This document shows positions 56,460-64,000 of a stretch of 64,000 nucleotides of DNA, piece after piece; position 1 is the first letter of the stretch; every line of letters begins with the position of its first letter. The stretch covers positions 1,178,001 through 1,242,000 of the forward strand of contig NZ_CP095187.1 of assembly GCF_022965755.1 (NCBI RefSeq), in the 5' to 3' direction. This stretch comes from Pseudoxanthomonas sp. F37. Lineage in GTDB: Bacteria; Pseudomonadota; Gammaproteobacteria; Xanthomonadales; Xanthomonadaceae. The notes under the pieces are model-generated. The model saw only the letters and a program-made list of their open reading frames with translations, was not told the origin of the DNA and searched no databases. The position numbers and the translations under genes were made by a program.

Positions 56460-58343
56460 ATGCTTGAATTCCCACGCTGGAAATACGTCCTGATCCTGAT
56501 CGTCGTGTTGGCGAGCGCGTTGTACGCGCTGCCCAACCTGTATCCGCAGGATCCCTCCGTGCAGATCACCGCCAACCGCGGCTTCGCCATCGACGACGCG
56601 TTGCGTGCGCGCATCGACACCGCCCTCAAGCAGGCGGGCGTGCAGCCCAAGCAGATCGAGGTCGACGACGGCACCCTGCTGGTCCGCCTGCCGGGCCTGG
56701 ACGAGCAGACCAAGGCCAACGACGCGCTGCGCCAGGCGCTGGGCGAGGACTATCTGGTGGCGCTGAACCTGGCGTCCACCGTGCCCGACTGGCTGGGCAA
56801 GCTGGGCGCCCGTTCGATGGTGCAGGGCCTGGACCTGCAGGGCGGCGTGCACTTCGTGATGCAGGTCGACCAGAAGGCCGCGCTGGACAAGCGCGTGGAA
56901 GGCTATCTGGAAGACGTGCGCGTCACCCTGCGCGACAAGCGCATCCGCTACACGGCCGTCGAGCGGCGCCCGGACAATGCCCTGCTGGTGACGCTGGCCG
57001 ATGGCGAGGACGTGGCCGCCGCGCAGCAGGCGCTGGCCCAGACCCTCAGCGCGCGCGGCGGCAACGCCGGCACGCTGGCGGCCGGTGCCGGCCTGACCTA
57101 CCAGGCCAGCGGCAACCAGATCACCATCGGCCTGCCGCAGGCGGAGCTGGACCAGATCGCCTCCGAGGCGATCGAGCAGAACCTCACCACGCTGCGCAAC
57201 CGCGTCAACGAGATCGGCGTGGCCGAGCCCATCATCCAGCGCCAGGGCAACGACCGCGTTGTCGTGCAGCTGCCCGGCGTGCAGGACACCGCCGAGGCCA
57301 AGCGCCTGATCGGCGCGACCGCCACGCTGGAGTTCCGCGCCGTGGTGGAAGGCAATGCCGCCGATGCGGTGGCCAGCGGCCGCATCCCGCCGGAGGCCAA
57401 GGTCTACCAGTTGCGCGACAACGGCGGCCCGGTGCTGCTGAACAAGCGCGTGCTGGCGTCCGGCGACGAGATGGTCAACGCCCGCGTCGGGGTGGACAAC
57501 AACGGCCTGCCGGCCGTGGACGTGACCCTCAACAACGTCGCCGGCCAGCGCATGTTCGACTACACCAGCGCCAACGTGGGCAAGCTGATGTCGGTGGTGT
57601 ACATCGAGCGGGTGCCCGCCGTGACGATGGTCGACGGCAAGGAAGTGCGCAGCGTGCGCGTGCGCGAGGAGGCCCTGGCGCCCACCCGCATCGCCGGCGT
57701 GTTCGGCAAGAACTTCCAGACCACCGGCCTGGAGAAGACCGAGGCCGACAACCTGGCCAAGCTGCTGCGTGCCGGCTCGCTGGCGGCGCCGATGGACTTC
57801 ATCGAAGAGCGCGTGGTCGGCCCCAGCCTGGGCGCCGAGAACGTGGCCCGCGGTACCAAGGCGGTGGTGTACTCCTTCATCTTCGCGCTGGCGTTCTTCC
57901 TGGTGTACTACCGCATGTTCGGCCTGATCACCTGCGTGGCGCTGCTGCTCAACCTGGTGATGGTGGTGGCGGTGATGTCGCTGTTCGGCGCCACCATGAC
58001 GCTGCCCGGCTTCGCCGGCCTGGCCCTGACCATCGGCATGTCGGTGGACGCCAACGTGCTGATCAACGAGCGCATACGCGAAGAATTGCGGGCGGGGTTC
58101 CCCCCGCTGGGCGCCATCGCCACCGGCTACGACAAGGCCTCGGGCACCATCTTCGACTCCAACATGACCGCGTTGCTGGCGGGCGTGGCGCTGTACGCCT
58201 TCGGCACCGGCCCGCTCAAGGGCTTCGCCATCACCATGGTGATCGGCATCCTGACCTCGGTGTTTACCGCGGTCACCGTCTCGCGCGGCCTGGCCACCCT
58301 GATCTATGGCCGCCGCCGCAAGCTGAAGTCGCTGGCCATCTGA
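56460..58343 (+). CDS. secD: Protein-export membrane protein SecD
   Basis: 627 residues. SecD uses the proton gradient to assist late stages of export. It starts MLEFPRWKYVLILIVVLASALYALPNLYP (first transmembrane helix). A large periplasmic domain with LGLDLQGGVHFVMQVD-type sequence (GLDLQGGVHFVMQVDQ) follows. The C-terminal region holds the remaining transmembrane helices: AVVYSFIFALAFFLVYYRMFGLI, LPGFAGLALTIGMSVDANVLINERIREELR and LKGFAITMVIGILTSVFTAVTVSRGLATLIYG. Length and order are normal. secF starts 17 bp downstream. Confidence 0.97.
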   Translation: MLEFPRWKYVLILIVVLASALYALPNLYPQDPSVQITANRGFAIDDALRARIDTALKQAGVQPKQIEVDDGTLLVRLPGLDEQTKANDALRQALGEDYLVALNLASTVPDWLGKLGARSMVQGLDLQGGVHFVMQVDQKAALDKRVEGYLEDVRVTLRDKRIRYTAVERRPDNALLVTLADGEDVAAAQQALAQTLSARGGNAGTLAAGAGLTYQASGNQITIGLPQAELDQIASEAIEQNLTTLRNRVNEIGVAEPIIQRQGNDRVVVQLPGVQDTAEAKRLIGATATLEFRAVVEGNAADAVASGRIPPEAKVYQLRDNGGPVLLNKRVLASGDEMVNARVGVDNNGLPAVDVTLNNVAGQRMFDYTSANVGKLMSVVYIERVPAVTMVDGKEVRSVRVREEALAPTRIAGVFGKNFQTTGLEKTEADNLAKLLRAGSLAAPMDFIEERVVGPSLGAENVARGTKAVVYSFIFALAFFLVYYRMFGLITCVALLLNLVMVVAVMSLFGATMTLPGFAGLALTIGMSVDANVLINERIREELRAGFPPLGAIATGYDKASGTIFDSNMTALLAGVALYAFGTGPLKGFAITMVIGILTSVFTAVTVSRGLATLIYGRRRKLKSLAI

Positions 58344-58359
58344 CGAGAGCACACGAACC

Positions 58360-59337
58360 ATGAAACTCTTTCCCCTGCATCTCGTCCCGAACGACACCCG
58401 CATCGATTTCATGCGCCTGCGGTGGGTGTCGATCGCCATCGCCGTGATCCTGGCCGCTGTCGCGATCGGCGCCATCGCCTTCAAGGGATTCAACTTCGCG
58501 CTGGACTTCACCGGCGGCACCGTGGTGGAGCTGCGCTTCCAGAATCCGCCCGACGTGGACCAGGTGCGCTCGCGCCTGGAAGCCGCCGGCTACGGCAGCG
58601 CCCAGGTGCAGACCTTCGGCACCGGCAGCGACCTGCTGGTCCGCCTGCAGCCGCGCGAAGAAGGGGCCGCCGCGCCCGACGCCGCCGCCGCCACCGACCA
58701 GACCGCGCAGGAGGTGGTCCGCCTGGCCTCCAGCCCGGACAACCAGGCAACGGTGATGCGCAGCGAGTTCGTCGGCCCGCAGGTCGGCAAGGAGCTGGCG
58801 CTCAACGGCCTGTACACGCTGCTGTTCGTGGTGGCCGGCTTCCTGATCTACATCGGCTTCCGCTTCGAATGGAAGTTCGCCGTGGCGGCCATCGTCACCA
58901 CCCTGCACGACGTGCTGATCTGCGCGGGCTTCTTCGCCCTGACCGGCCGCGAGTTCGACCTCACCATCCTGGCCGGCCTGCTGTCGGTGATGGGCTTCTC
59001 GATCAACGACACCATCGTGGTGTTCGATCGCGTGCGCGAGAACTTCCGCAGCCTGCGGGTGGAGCCGGTGGAAGTACTGAACCGCTCGGTCAACCAGACG
59101 TTGTCCCGTACCATCATCACCTCGTTCGTGGCGTTCCTGACCGTGCTGGCGCTGTACCTGTACGGCGGCGGCTCGCTGGAAGGCATGGCCATCTCGCAGA
59201 TGATCGGCATCGTGATCGGCACGATCTCCTCGATCTTCGTGGCATGCCCCTTGCTGACCATCGGCTTCCTGAAGGTCAGCAAGCAGGACCTGATGCCGAA
59301 GGCGAAGGACGAGGCGCTGCTGGCGCGCCGTCCCTAA
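58360..59337 (+). CDS. secF: Protein-export membrane protein SecF
   Basis: 325 residues. It begins MKLFPLHLVPNDTRIDFMRLRWVSIAIAVILAA. The periplasmic domain contains GFNFALDFTGGTVVELRF. The C-terminal half has the membrane segments GLYTLLFVVAGFLIYIGFRF, AVAAIVTTLHDVLICAGFFALTG, LSVMGFSINDTIVVFDRVREN and a last helix ISQMIGIVIGTISSIFVACPLL. It forms the SecDF complex with the upstream secD. A strong terminator follows at 59359-59387. Confidence 0.97.
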   Translation: MKLFPLHLVPNDTRIDFMRLRWVSIAIAVILAAVAIGAIAFKGFNFALDFTGGTVVELRFQNPPDVDQVRSRLEAAGYGSAQVQTFGTGSDLLVRLQPREEGAAAPDAAAATDQTAQEVVRLASSPDNQATVMRSEFVGPQVGKELALNGLYTLLFVVAGFLIYIGFRFEWKFAVAAIVTTLHDVLICAGFFALTGREFDLTILAGLLSVMGFSINDTIVVFDRVRENFRSLRVEPVEVLNRSVNQTLSRTIITSFVAFLTVLALYLYGGGSLEGMAISQMIGIVIGTISSIFVACPLLTIGFLKVSKQDLMPKAKDEALLARRP

Positions 59338-59358
59338 GCCGGACGGACGCAGGAATGG

Positions 59359-59387
59359 AAAAGGCCGCGCATTGCGCGGCCTTTTTT
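59359..59387 (+). terminator. Rho-independent terminator after secF
   Basis: GGCCGCGC (59363-59370) and GCGCGGCC (59374-59381), loop ATT, followed by TTTTTT. Confidence 0.9.
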
Positions 59388-59414
59388 GTGGCCATCCAGA
59401 CACTCGTGGATGCC

Positions 59415-59490
59415 TGTAGGAGCGCCCCCTGGGCGCGATGCTCTACCCGGGCATCCGCAACAGCATCGCGCCCAGGGGGCGCTCCTACAG
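59415..59490. repeat. REPIN-like repeat, copy 6
   Basis: TGTAGGAGCGCCCCCTGGGC at the left, inverse GCCCAGGGGGCGCTCCTACA at the right, near the 3' end of suhB. Confidence 0.85.
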
Positions 59491-59498
59491 GATTGCGG

Positions 59499-60320
59499 TC
59501 AGCCGTTGAACGACGCCGCGTAGCCCGAGCTGACGATGGTCTTCTGCAAGGCCTCGGCAACCTTCAGGTTGCCCGCCACGATCTGGCGGGGCAGGGCGGT
59601 GCGGCCGTCGATCTTGCCCAGCGCGGCGCCGCGGAAATCGCACACCTTGCCGCCGGCCTCGCGCACCAGCAGCACGCCCGCGGCGATGTCCCAGTCCTTC
59701 ACGCCGGCTTCGAAATAGGCATCCGACCGTCCGCAGGCCACATAGGCCAGGTCGAGGGCGGCCGAGCCGGTGCGGCGGATGTCTTCGGCATGCACCAGCA
59801 GCTCGCGCACGCACTCCAGCTGCGCCCCGGCGCGGGCGCGCTCGCGCGGCGGGAAGCCGGTGGTGATCATGGCGCCCGTCAGTTCCTTGCGGTCGGCCAC
59901 GCGGATGCGGCGCTCGTTGAGCTGGGCGCCGGCACCGCGGCTGGCGGTGAACAGGTCGTTGCGCAGCGGGTCGAAGATCACCGCGTCGGTGGGTTCGCCG
60001 TTGTCCACCAGGGCGATGGACACGCAGTAGTGCGGGAAGCCGCGCAGGTAGTTGCTGGTGCCGTCCAGCGGGTCGATCACGAAGGTGTAGCGGCCGTTGA
60101 TCTGGGCGCCGCTTTCCTCGCCGACGAAGCCGTAGTCCGGGTAGGCCCGGCGAAGCTCCTTGATGATGACCTTCTCGGCGTCGGAATCGACTTCGCTGGC
60201 GTAGTCCATCCGCTCCTTCTGCACCACGTTCAGCGCGTCCAGCTTGTTGATGCTCCGCAACAGCACGTTGCCTGCCAGGCGGGCGGCCTTGACCATGACG
60301 GTGACGACGGGCTTCTGCAT
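59499..60320 (-). CDS. suhB: Inositol-1-monophosphatase family protein
   Basis: 273 residues from ATG 60320, [28 protein letters not shown]. SuhB hydrolyses myo-inositol-1-phosphate and, in enteric bacteria, supports rRNA transcription antitermination. The metal-binding motifs are [33 protein letters not shown] and [21 protein letters not shown]. The gene is close to trmJ but on the opposite strand (97 bp between starts), the pair often seen in gammaproteobacteria. Confidence 0.95.
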   Translation of the reverse strand: MQKPVVTVMVKAARLAGNVLLRSINKLDALNVVQKERMDYASEVDSDAEKVIIKELRRAYPDYGFVGEESGAQINGRYTFVIDPLDGTSNYLRGFPHYCVSIALVDNGEPTDAVIFDPLRNDLFTASRGAGAQLNERRIRVADRKELTGAMITTGFPPRERARAGAQLECVRELLVHAEDIRRTGSAALDLAYVACGRSDAYFEAGVKDWDIAAGVLLVREAGGKVCDFRGAALGKIDGRTALPRQIVAGNLKVAEALQKTIVSSGYAASFNG

Positions 60321-60416
60321 GCGAACGGACCTCGGACAGGCGTGGGAGCGGGGTGAACAAGTGGAAAAGAGCAGCACGGCGCAGCGGCCGGCCCGCGCAG
60401 TTTACCATTTGCCCCC

Positions 60417-61238
60417 ATGAACACGCCCCTTTCCTCCACCGGTTCCGCCTTTGCGGATCCCGTTTCCCTGGCCGCTTCCGTCCGCCTGCGCGTGGTGCTG
60501 GTGGGTACCCAGCATCCCGGCAACATCGGCGCGGCGGCCCGCGCGCTGAAGACGATGGGCCTGGCGCGCCTGGTGCTGGTGGCCCCCGAGGACTACCCGG
60601 CCGAGGAGGCCTACCGGCGCGCGGCCGGCGCCGACGACCTGCTGGGCGATGCGCCGGTGGTCGCCACCCTGGCCGAGGCGGTCGCCGACTGCCACCTGGT
60701 GCTGGGGTGCACGGCGCGCAGCCGCCGCGTGCAGTTGGAGGAGCACGCGCCCCGGCAGGCGGCAGCGCTGGCGATGGCCCGGGCGGCCGCGGGCGGCGAG
60801 GTGGCGCTGGTGTTCGGCCGCGAGCGCACCGGCCTGAGCAATGAGGAACTGCAGCTCTGCCATGCGGCCGTGCACATTCCGGCCAATCCCGAGTACAGCT
60901 CGTTGAACCTGGCCGCGGCGGTGCAGGTGCTGGCCTACGAGCTGAGGCTGGCGTTGCTGGGCGACACGGCCCCGGCCGGGACAGCACCGTCCCATCCCGA
61001 CGACCGCCCTGCCAGCCATGCGCACATGGAAGGGTTCTTCAGCCAGTTGGGCGATACCCTGGACGCCATCGATTTCCACAAGGGGCGCACGCCGGACTCG
61101 GCGATGCGCAAGCTGCGGCGGCTGTTCGCCAAGGCCCACCTGAATGAGCAGGAGGTGCGCCTGTTGCGCGGCATCCTGGCCGATGCCCAGCGCATGGCCC
61201 GCCTGGCAGGCGGTGGCGGGAACGGATCACTGTCTTGA
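60417..61238 (+). CDS. trmJ: tRNA (cytidine/uridine-2'-O-)-methyltransferase TrmJ
   Basis: 273 residues. A SPOUT-fold enzyme that methylates the ribose at position 32 of tRNAs. The motifs are VVLVGTQHPGNIGAAARALKTMGL, LVFGRERTGLSNEELQLCHAAVHIPANPEYSSLNLAAAVQVLAYELRLA, and a C-terminal dimer helix segment (HMEGFFSQLGDTLDAIDFHKG, LFAKAHLNEQEVRLLRGI). It is divergent from suhB. The stop overlaps the next gene. Confidence 0.94.
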   Translation: MNTPLSSTGSAFADPVSLAASVRLRVVLVGTQHPGNIGAAARALKTMGLARLVLVAPEDYPAEEAYRRAAGADDLLGDAPVVATLAEAVADCHLVLGCTARSRRVQLEEHAPRQAAALAMARAAAGGEVALVFGRERTGLSNEELQLCHAAVHIPANPEYSSLNLAAAVQVLAYELRLALLGDTAPAGTAPSHPDDRPASHAHMEGFFSQLGDTLDAIDFHKGRTPDSAMRKLRRLFAKAHLNEQEVRLLRGILADAQRMARLAGGGGNGSLS

Positions 61239-62218
61239 AGTCACGTTTTCCGATAGGCTGCCGCCATCGTTCTGGCGGGCGTCTATCGTTGCGTACAACC
61301 TGGTTCAGCCTGGCGCTGGCCGCGATCGGCGCAGCATTGCTCCCCAGCCTCGCCGCGCCGGCCCATGCCGCCGGCGACGAGCGCGTACTCGTCCTGGGAC
61401 GCATCAGCGACGATCCCAAGGCCCATTACGAGCAGCTCAAGCCGTTGCTGGACTACGTGGTACCGCGCATGCGCGATGTCGGCATCACCGAGGGCCGCAT
61501 CCTGATGGCGCGCGACGCGCAGCAGATGACCAGCTACCTGCGGCGCGGGCGCGTGGACTGGGTCACCGAAACCGCCGGCACCGGCATGCAGCTGCAGCAG
61601 CGCGCCGGCGCCCGTGCGCTGCTGCTCACCGAGCGCGGCGGGGTGAGCCGCTACCACGGCGTCTTCTTCGTGCGCCGCGACAGCGGTCTGGAGCGGTTGT
61701 CGGATCTGGAGGGAAGGACGGTCGCCTTCCAGAACACGGCGTCCACCAGCGCCTATTTCGCGCCGGCGACCGCGCTGCTCGATGCGGGCCAGCGCCTGGA
61801 AATCCTGCTTTCGCCCATGGACCGGCCCTCGGCGGACGCGGTGGGCTACGTGTTCGCGCGATCGGAGCTCAACATCGCCGCCTGGGTGCACAAGCGGCTG
61901 GTCGACGCCGGCGTGGTGAGCAACCTCGACTGGGACGATGTGCGTCGCATGCCGCCCGCGTTCCGGCGCGACTTCCGCGTCATCCATGAGACCCAGGATT
62001 TCCCGCGTGCGCTGGAGATGGTGCGGGGCGACCTGGACCCGAAGATCGAGGCGCGCCTGCGCGAAGTGCTGCTCGAGGCCGCCCAGGATCCGGCCGCCCG
62101 GGAGGCGTTGAGCGTGTTCTTCCGCACGACCCGCTTCCTGCCGGTGGATCCGGCGTCCCAGCGGGCCCTGGACGACCTCCGCGGTGGCGTGGCGCGCGTC
62201 CGGGAGCAACTGGAATGA
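61235..62218 (+). CDS. PhnD-like periplasmic substrate-binding protein
   Basis: 327 residues from TTG 61235, which overlaps the trmJ stop by 4 bp; no ATG is close, so the start is provisional. A signal peptide is evident (WFSLALAAIGAALLPSLAAPAHAA). The mature part fits the phosphonate-binding (PhnD, type 2 periplasmic-binding) fold: RVLVLGRISDDPKAHYEQLKPLLDYVVPRMRDVG, DWVTETAGTGMQLQ, LSDLEGRTVAFQNTASTSAYFAPATALLDAG. No ABC permease or ATPase follows; instead a GGDEF-EAL protein starts in the stop codon, so it may act as a sensor subunit. Confidence 0.85.
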   Translation: MKSRFPIGCRHRSGGRLSLRTTWFSLALAAIGAALLPSLAAPAHAAGDERVLVLGRISDDPKAHYEQLKPLLDYVVPRMRDVGITEGRILMARDAQQMTSYLRRGRVDWVTETAGTGMQLQQRAGARALLLTERGGVSRYHGVFFVRRDSGLERLSDLEGRTVAFQNTASTSAYFAPATALLDAGQRLEILLSPMDRPSADAVGYVFARSELNIAAWVHKRLVDAGVVSNLDWDDVRRMPPAFRRDFRVIHETQDFPRALEMVRGDLDPKIEARLREVLLEAAQDPAAREALSVFFRTTRFLPVDPASQRALDDLRGGVARVREQLE

Positions 62219-64000
62219 GGGCCATGCGCTTCGGCCTGCAGGCGCGCTTCCTGGCGGCGATGGCGATCATGCTGGCGGTGGTGCTCGCCCTGCTGGGTAC
62301 CCTGCTGCACCGGCAGAAGGTGATGCAGCGGGAAGTCGCCGACCTGGGGCGGGAAGCCATGCACAGCATGGTCGAAGACAGCCTGCGCCGGCACGGCGAG
62401 GCCACGGTGGACCAGTTGGGCGATGCCCTGGCCAATCCGCTGTACTACTTCGACCTGGACGCGATCGGCGGCATCGTGCGTTCCGCGCAGAAGGAGCCCG
62501 ATGTCAGCTACGTGCTGGTCTACGACAACCAGGGCCGCATCATCCACGACGGCACGGCCGACATCGCCGTGTACGGCCAGACCATGACGGACCCGCTGGC
62601 CTACGAGGCGGTCAACGCGCGCGGCATGCATACGCAGTGGTCGGCGCAGATCGTGGATGTCTCCGAGCCCATCATGATCGGCAGCGAGCGCATCGGCGGC
62701 GTGCGCGTGGGCTATTCGGTGGCCTCGGTGCGTGCCTACGAGGAGAAGGCGATCGCCGCCGCACGCGCGCGGCTCAACGAACTGGGGGCGCGCCACCTGG
62801 GCTGGATCGCCCTGCTGCTGGCGGCGCTGGTGCTGGTCTGCGTGGCCATCATGGTGTACGCGCAGCGCACCCTGGTGCGGCCGATCCGGCAACTGGCGCG
62901 GGCCGCGCACGACATCGAGGTGGGCAACTACAACGGCGAGCGCATGGTGAGCGAGCGCCAGGACGAGGTGGGCGAACTGGTGCGTGCGTTCGGCACGATG
63001 AGCGACAGCATCGCCCGGCACGACCGCGACGTGCGGCGCATGGCCTATACCGATTCGCTGACCGGGCTGACCAACCGCCTGGCCTTCCGCGAGAGCCTGG
63101 ACCACCGGCTGATGATGCTCCGTGGCGCGGGCCGGCAGCTGGCGCTGCTGTTCGCCGACATCGACGACTTCAAGCGCGTCAACGACACCCTGGGCCACGA
63201 GGCCGGCGACGAGGTGCTGCAGCAGTTCGCCCATCGCATCCGCGATGCGGTCGACCAGATGGGCGGCGACGATGCGTTGCTGGCGCGCTTCGGGGGCGAC
63301 GAGTTCGTCATCCTGATCCAGGACGGCGACGTGCGCGGCAGCGCCACCCGGTTGGCCGAGAAGCTGGTGGCGGAACTGGGCCGTCCGATCGTGGTGCAGG
63401 ACCGCCAGGTGTTCCTGGGCACCTCCATCGGCATCACCCTGTTCCCCGAGGATGCGTCCGGCGCCACCGCGCTGATGAAGAACGGCGACATCGCCATGTA
63501 CCAGGCCAAGGTGGCGGGCAAGAACTGTTACCGCTTCTACAGCCGCGCGATGGACCAGGCGGTGGAGCGCCGCGTGCGCATGGAGCAGGAACTGCGCGGC
63601 GCCTGGGAGCGCGGCGAACTGAGCCTGATGTACCAGCCGGTGTTCCGCATGGCCGACAGCCGCATCGTCGGTGCCGAAGCGCTACTGCGCTGGCAGCATC
63701 CCGAACTGGGCATGGTGGCGCCTTCGGTGTTCATCGACGTGGCCGAGCAGAGCGGCCTGATCGAAAGCATCGGGCCGCGCGTGCTGCGCGCGGCCTGTAC
63801 CGCCGCCGCGCGCTGGGGCGGGAACCGCGAAGCGATGGAACCGCTGTTCGTCTCGGTCAACGTGTCGCCGCGGCAGCTGCGCAGCGGCGACCTGCCCGAC
63901 GTGGTGGCCGAGTGCCTGCGCGATACCGGCCTGCCGGCCTCGCGCCTGCACCTGGAACTCACCGAAACCGCCGTCATCAGCGACGAGGCGCATGCCAGCG
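62215..64000 (+). CDS. Membrane GGDEF-EAL cyclic-di-GMP protein, partial
   Basis: The frame starts at ATG 62215 (ATGA overlap with the previous stop) and runs off the right edge. A transmembrane helix (FLAAMAIMLAVVLALLGTLL) precedes a periplasmic sensor region, about residues 30-195. A second membrane helix (WIALLLAALVLVCVAIMVYA) leads to a HAMP domain (RPIRQLARAAHDIEVGNYNGERMVSERQDEVGELVRAFGTM). The GGDEF domain contains DIDDFKRVNDTLGHEAGDEVL and the intact RFGGDEF motif, so diguanylate cyclase activity is plausible. An EAL domain begins MYQPVFRMADSRIVGAEALLRWQHPELG; its key downstream residues lie past the edge. Regulation by the PhnD-like protein is inferred. Confidence 0.92.
   Translation, partial: MRAMRFGLQARFLAAMAIMLAVVLALLGTLLHRQKVMQREVADLGREAMHSMVEDSLRRHGEATVDQLGDALANPLYYFDLDAIGGIVRSAQKEPDVSYVLVYDNQGRIIHDGTADIAVYGQTMTDPLAYEAVNARGMHTQWSAQIVDVSEPIMIGSERIGGVRVGYSVASVRAYEEKAIAAARARLNELGARHLGWIALLLAALVLVCVAIMVYAQRTLVRPIRQLARAAHDIEVGNYNGERMVSERQDEVGELVRAFGTMSDSIARHDRDVRRMAYTDSLTGLTNRLAFRESLDHRLMMLRGAGRQLALLFADIDDFKRVNDTLGHEAGDEVLQQFAHRIRDAVDQMGGDDALLARFGGDEFVILIQDGDVRGSATRLAEKLVAELGRPIVVQDRQVFLGTSIGITLFPEDASGATALMKNGDIAMYQAKVAGKNCYRFYSRAMDQAVERRVRMEQELRGAWERGELSLMYQPVFRMADSRIVGAEALLRWQHPELGMVAPSVFIDVAEQSGLIESIGPRVLRAACTAAARWGGNREAMEPLFVSVNVSPRQLRSGDLPDVVAECLRDTGLPASRLHLELTETAVISDEAHAS

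Overview
This window is high-GC chromosomal DNA from a gammaproteobacterium of the family Xanthomonadaceae (Lysobacteraceae), most like Pseudoxanthomonas or a close relative. The evidence is the housekeeping order uvrB - tRNA-Val - thrS - infC - rpmI - rplT - pheS - pheT - ihfA - merR-type gene - tRNA-Pro, several TonB-dependent receptors linked to secreted hydrolases, GTAG-type REP repeats, and the style of the hypothetical proteins. The genus is inferred from gene content only.

Layout. 1-2369: the left edge is a stretch of integron gene cassettes read on the minus strand. Two attC sites are visible, and one of them is split by an IS1111-type (IS110 family) insertion sequence. No integrase gene is visible where attI/intI would be expected. 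2370-2807: non-coding DNA with a long inverted repeat, then tRNA-Asn. 2921-14097: core translation, repair and tRNA synthetase genes, including infC with an AUC start codon. 14200-20930: cupin, TraB/GumN-like, dxs, HNH nuclease, acyl-CoA dehydrogenase and a LEA-type lipoprotein. 21012-29747: a sugar-polymer locus with a GH30 glycosidase divergent from a TonB receptor, a GH3 beta-glucosidase and a FucP-type sugar permease, with a perfect LacI-family operator in the shared promoter region. 29890-36704: esterase, RidA, monooxygenase-like protein, pseudouridine synthase, tRNA-Phe, yggX-mutY and ftsY. 36828-45174: a small flagellar-rod-like orphan, htpG, rsmD-coaD, lipoprotein, ferredoxin, ggt, a metallo-beta-lactamase-fold hydrolase and upp. 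45287-51080: a probable phytate/organophosphate locus with a TonB receptor divergent from a phytase-like lipoprotein, an acid-phosphatase-like enzyme and an exported pyrophosphatase; both divergent promoters carry Pho-box-like repeats. 51151-61238: aminotransferase with a divergent Lrp-type regulator, queA, tgt, yajC-secD-secF, suhB and trmJ. 61235-64000: a PhnD-like periplasmic binding protein translationally coupled to a membrane GGDEF-EAL protein that runs off the right edge.

Functional themes. The GH30/TonB/GH3/permease genes fit outer-membrane capture, periplasmic hydrolysis and inner-membrane import of a beta-glucan-like substrate. The phytase-like locus would release phosphate from phytate or similar esters outside the cytoplasm, and its last gene could hydrolyse pyrophosphate in the periplasm. 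REPIN-like repeats with TGTAGGAGCG ends occur six times between genes. No CRISPR array, rRNA operon or prophage was seen. The most unusual part is the left edge: the right non-coding end of the attC-targeting insertion sequence holds a short stretch resembling its attC target, as a guide RNA of this IS group would.
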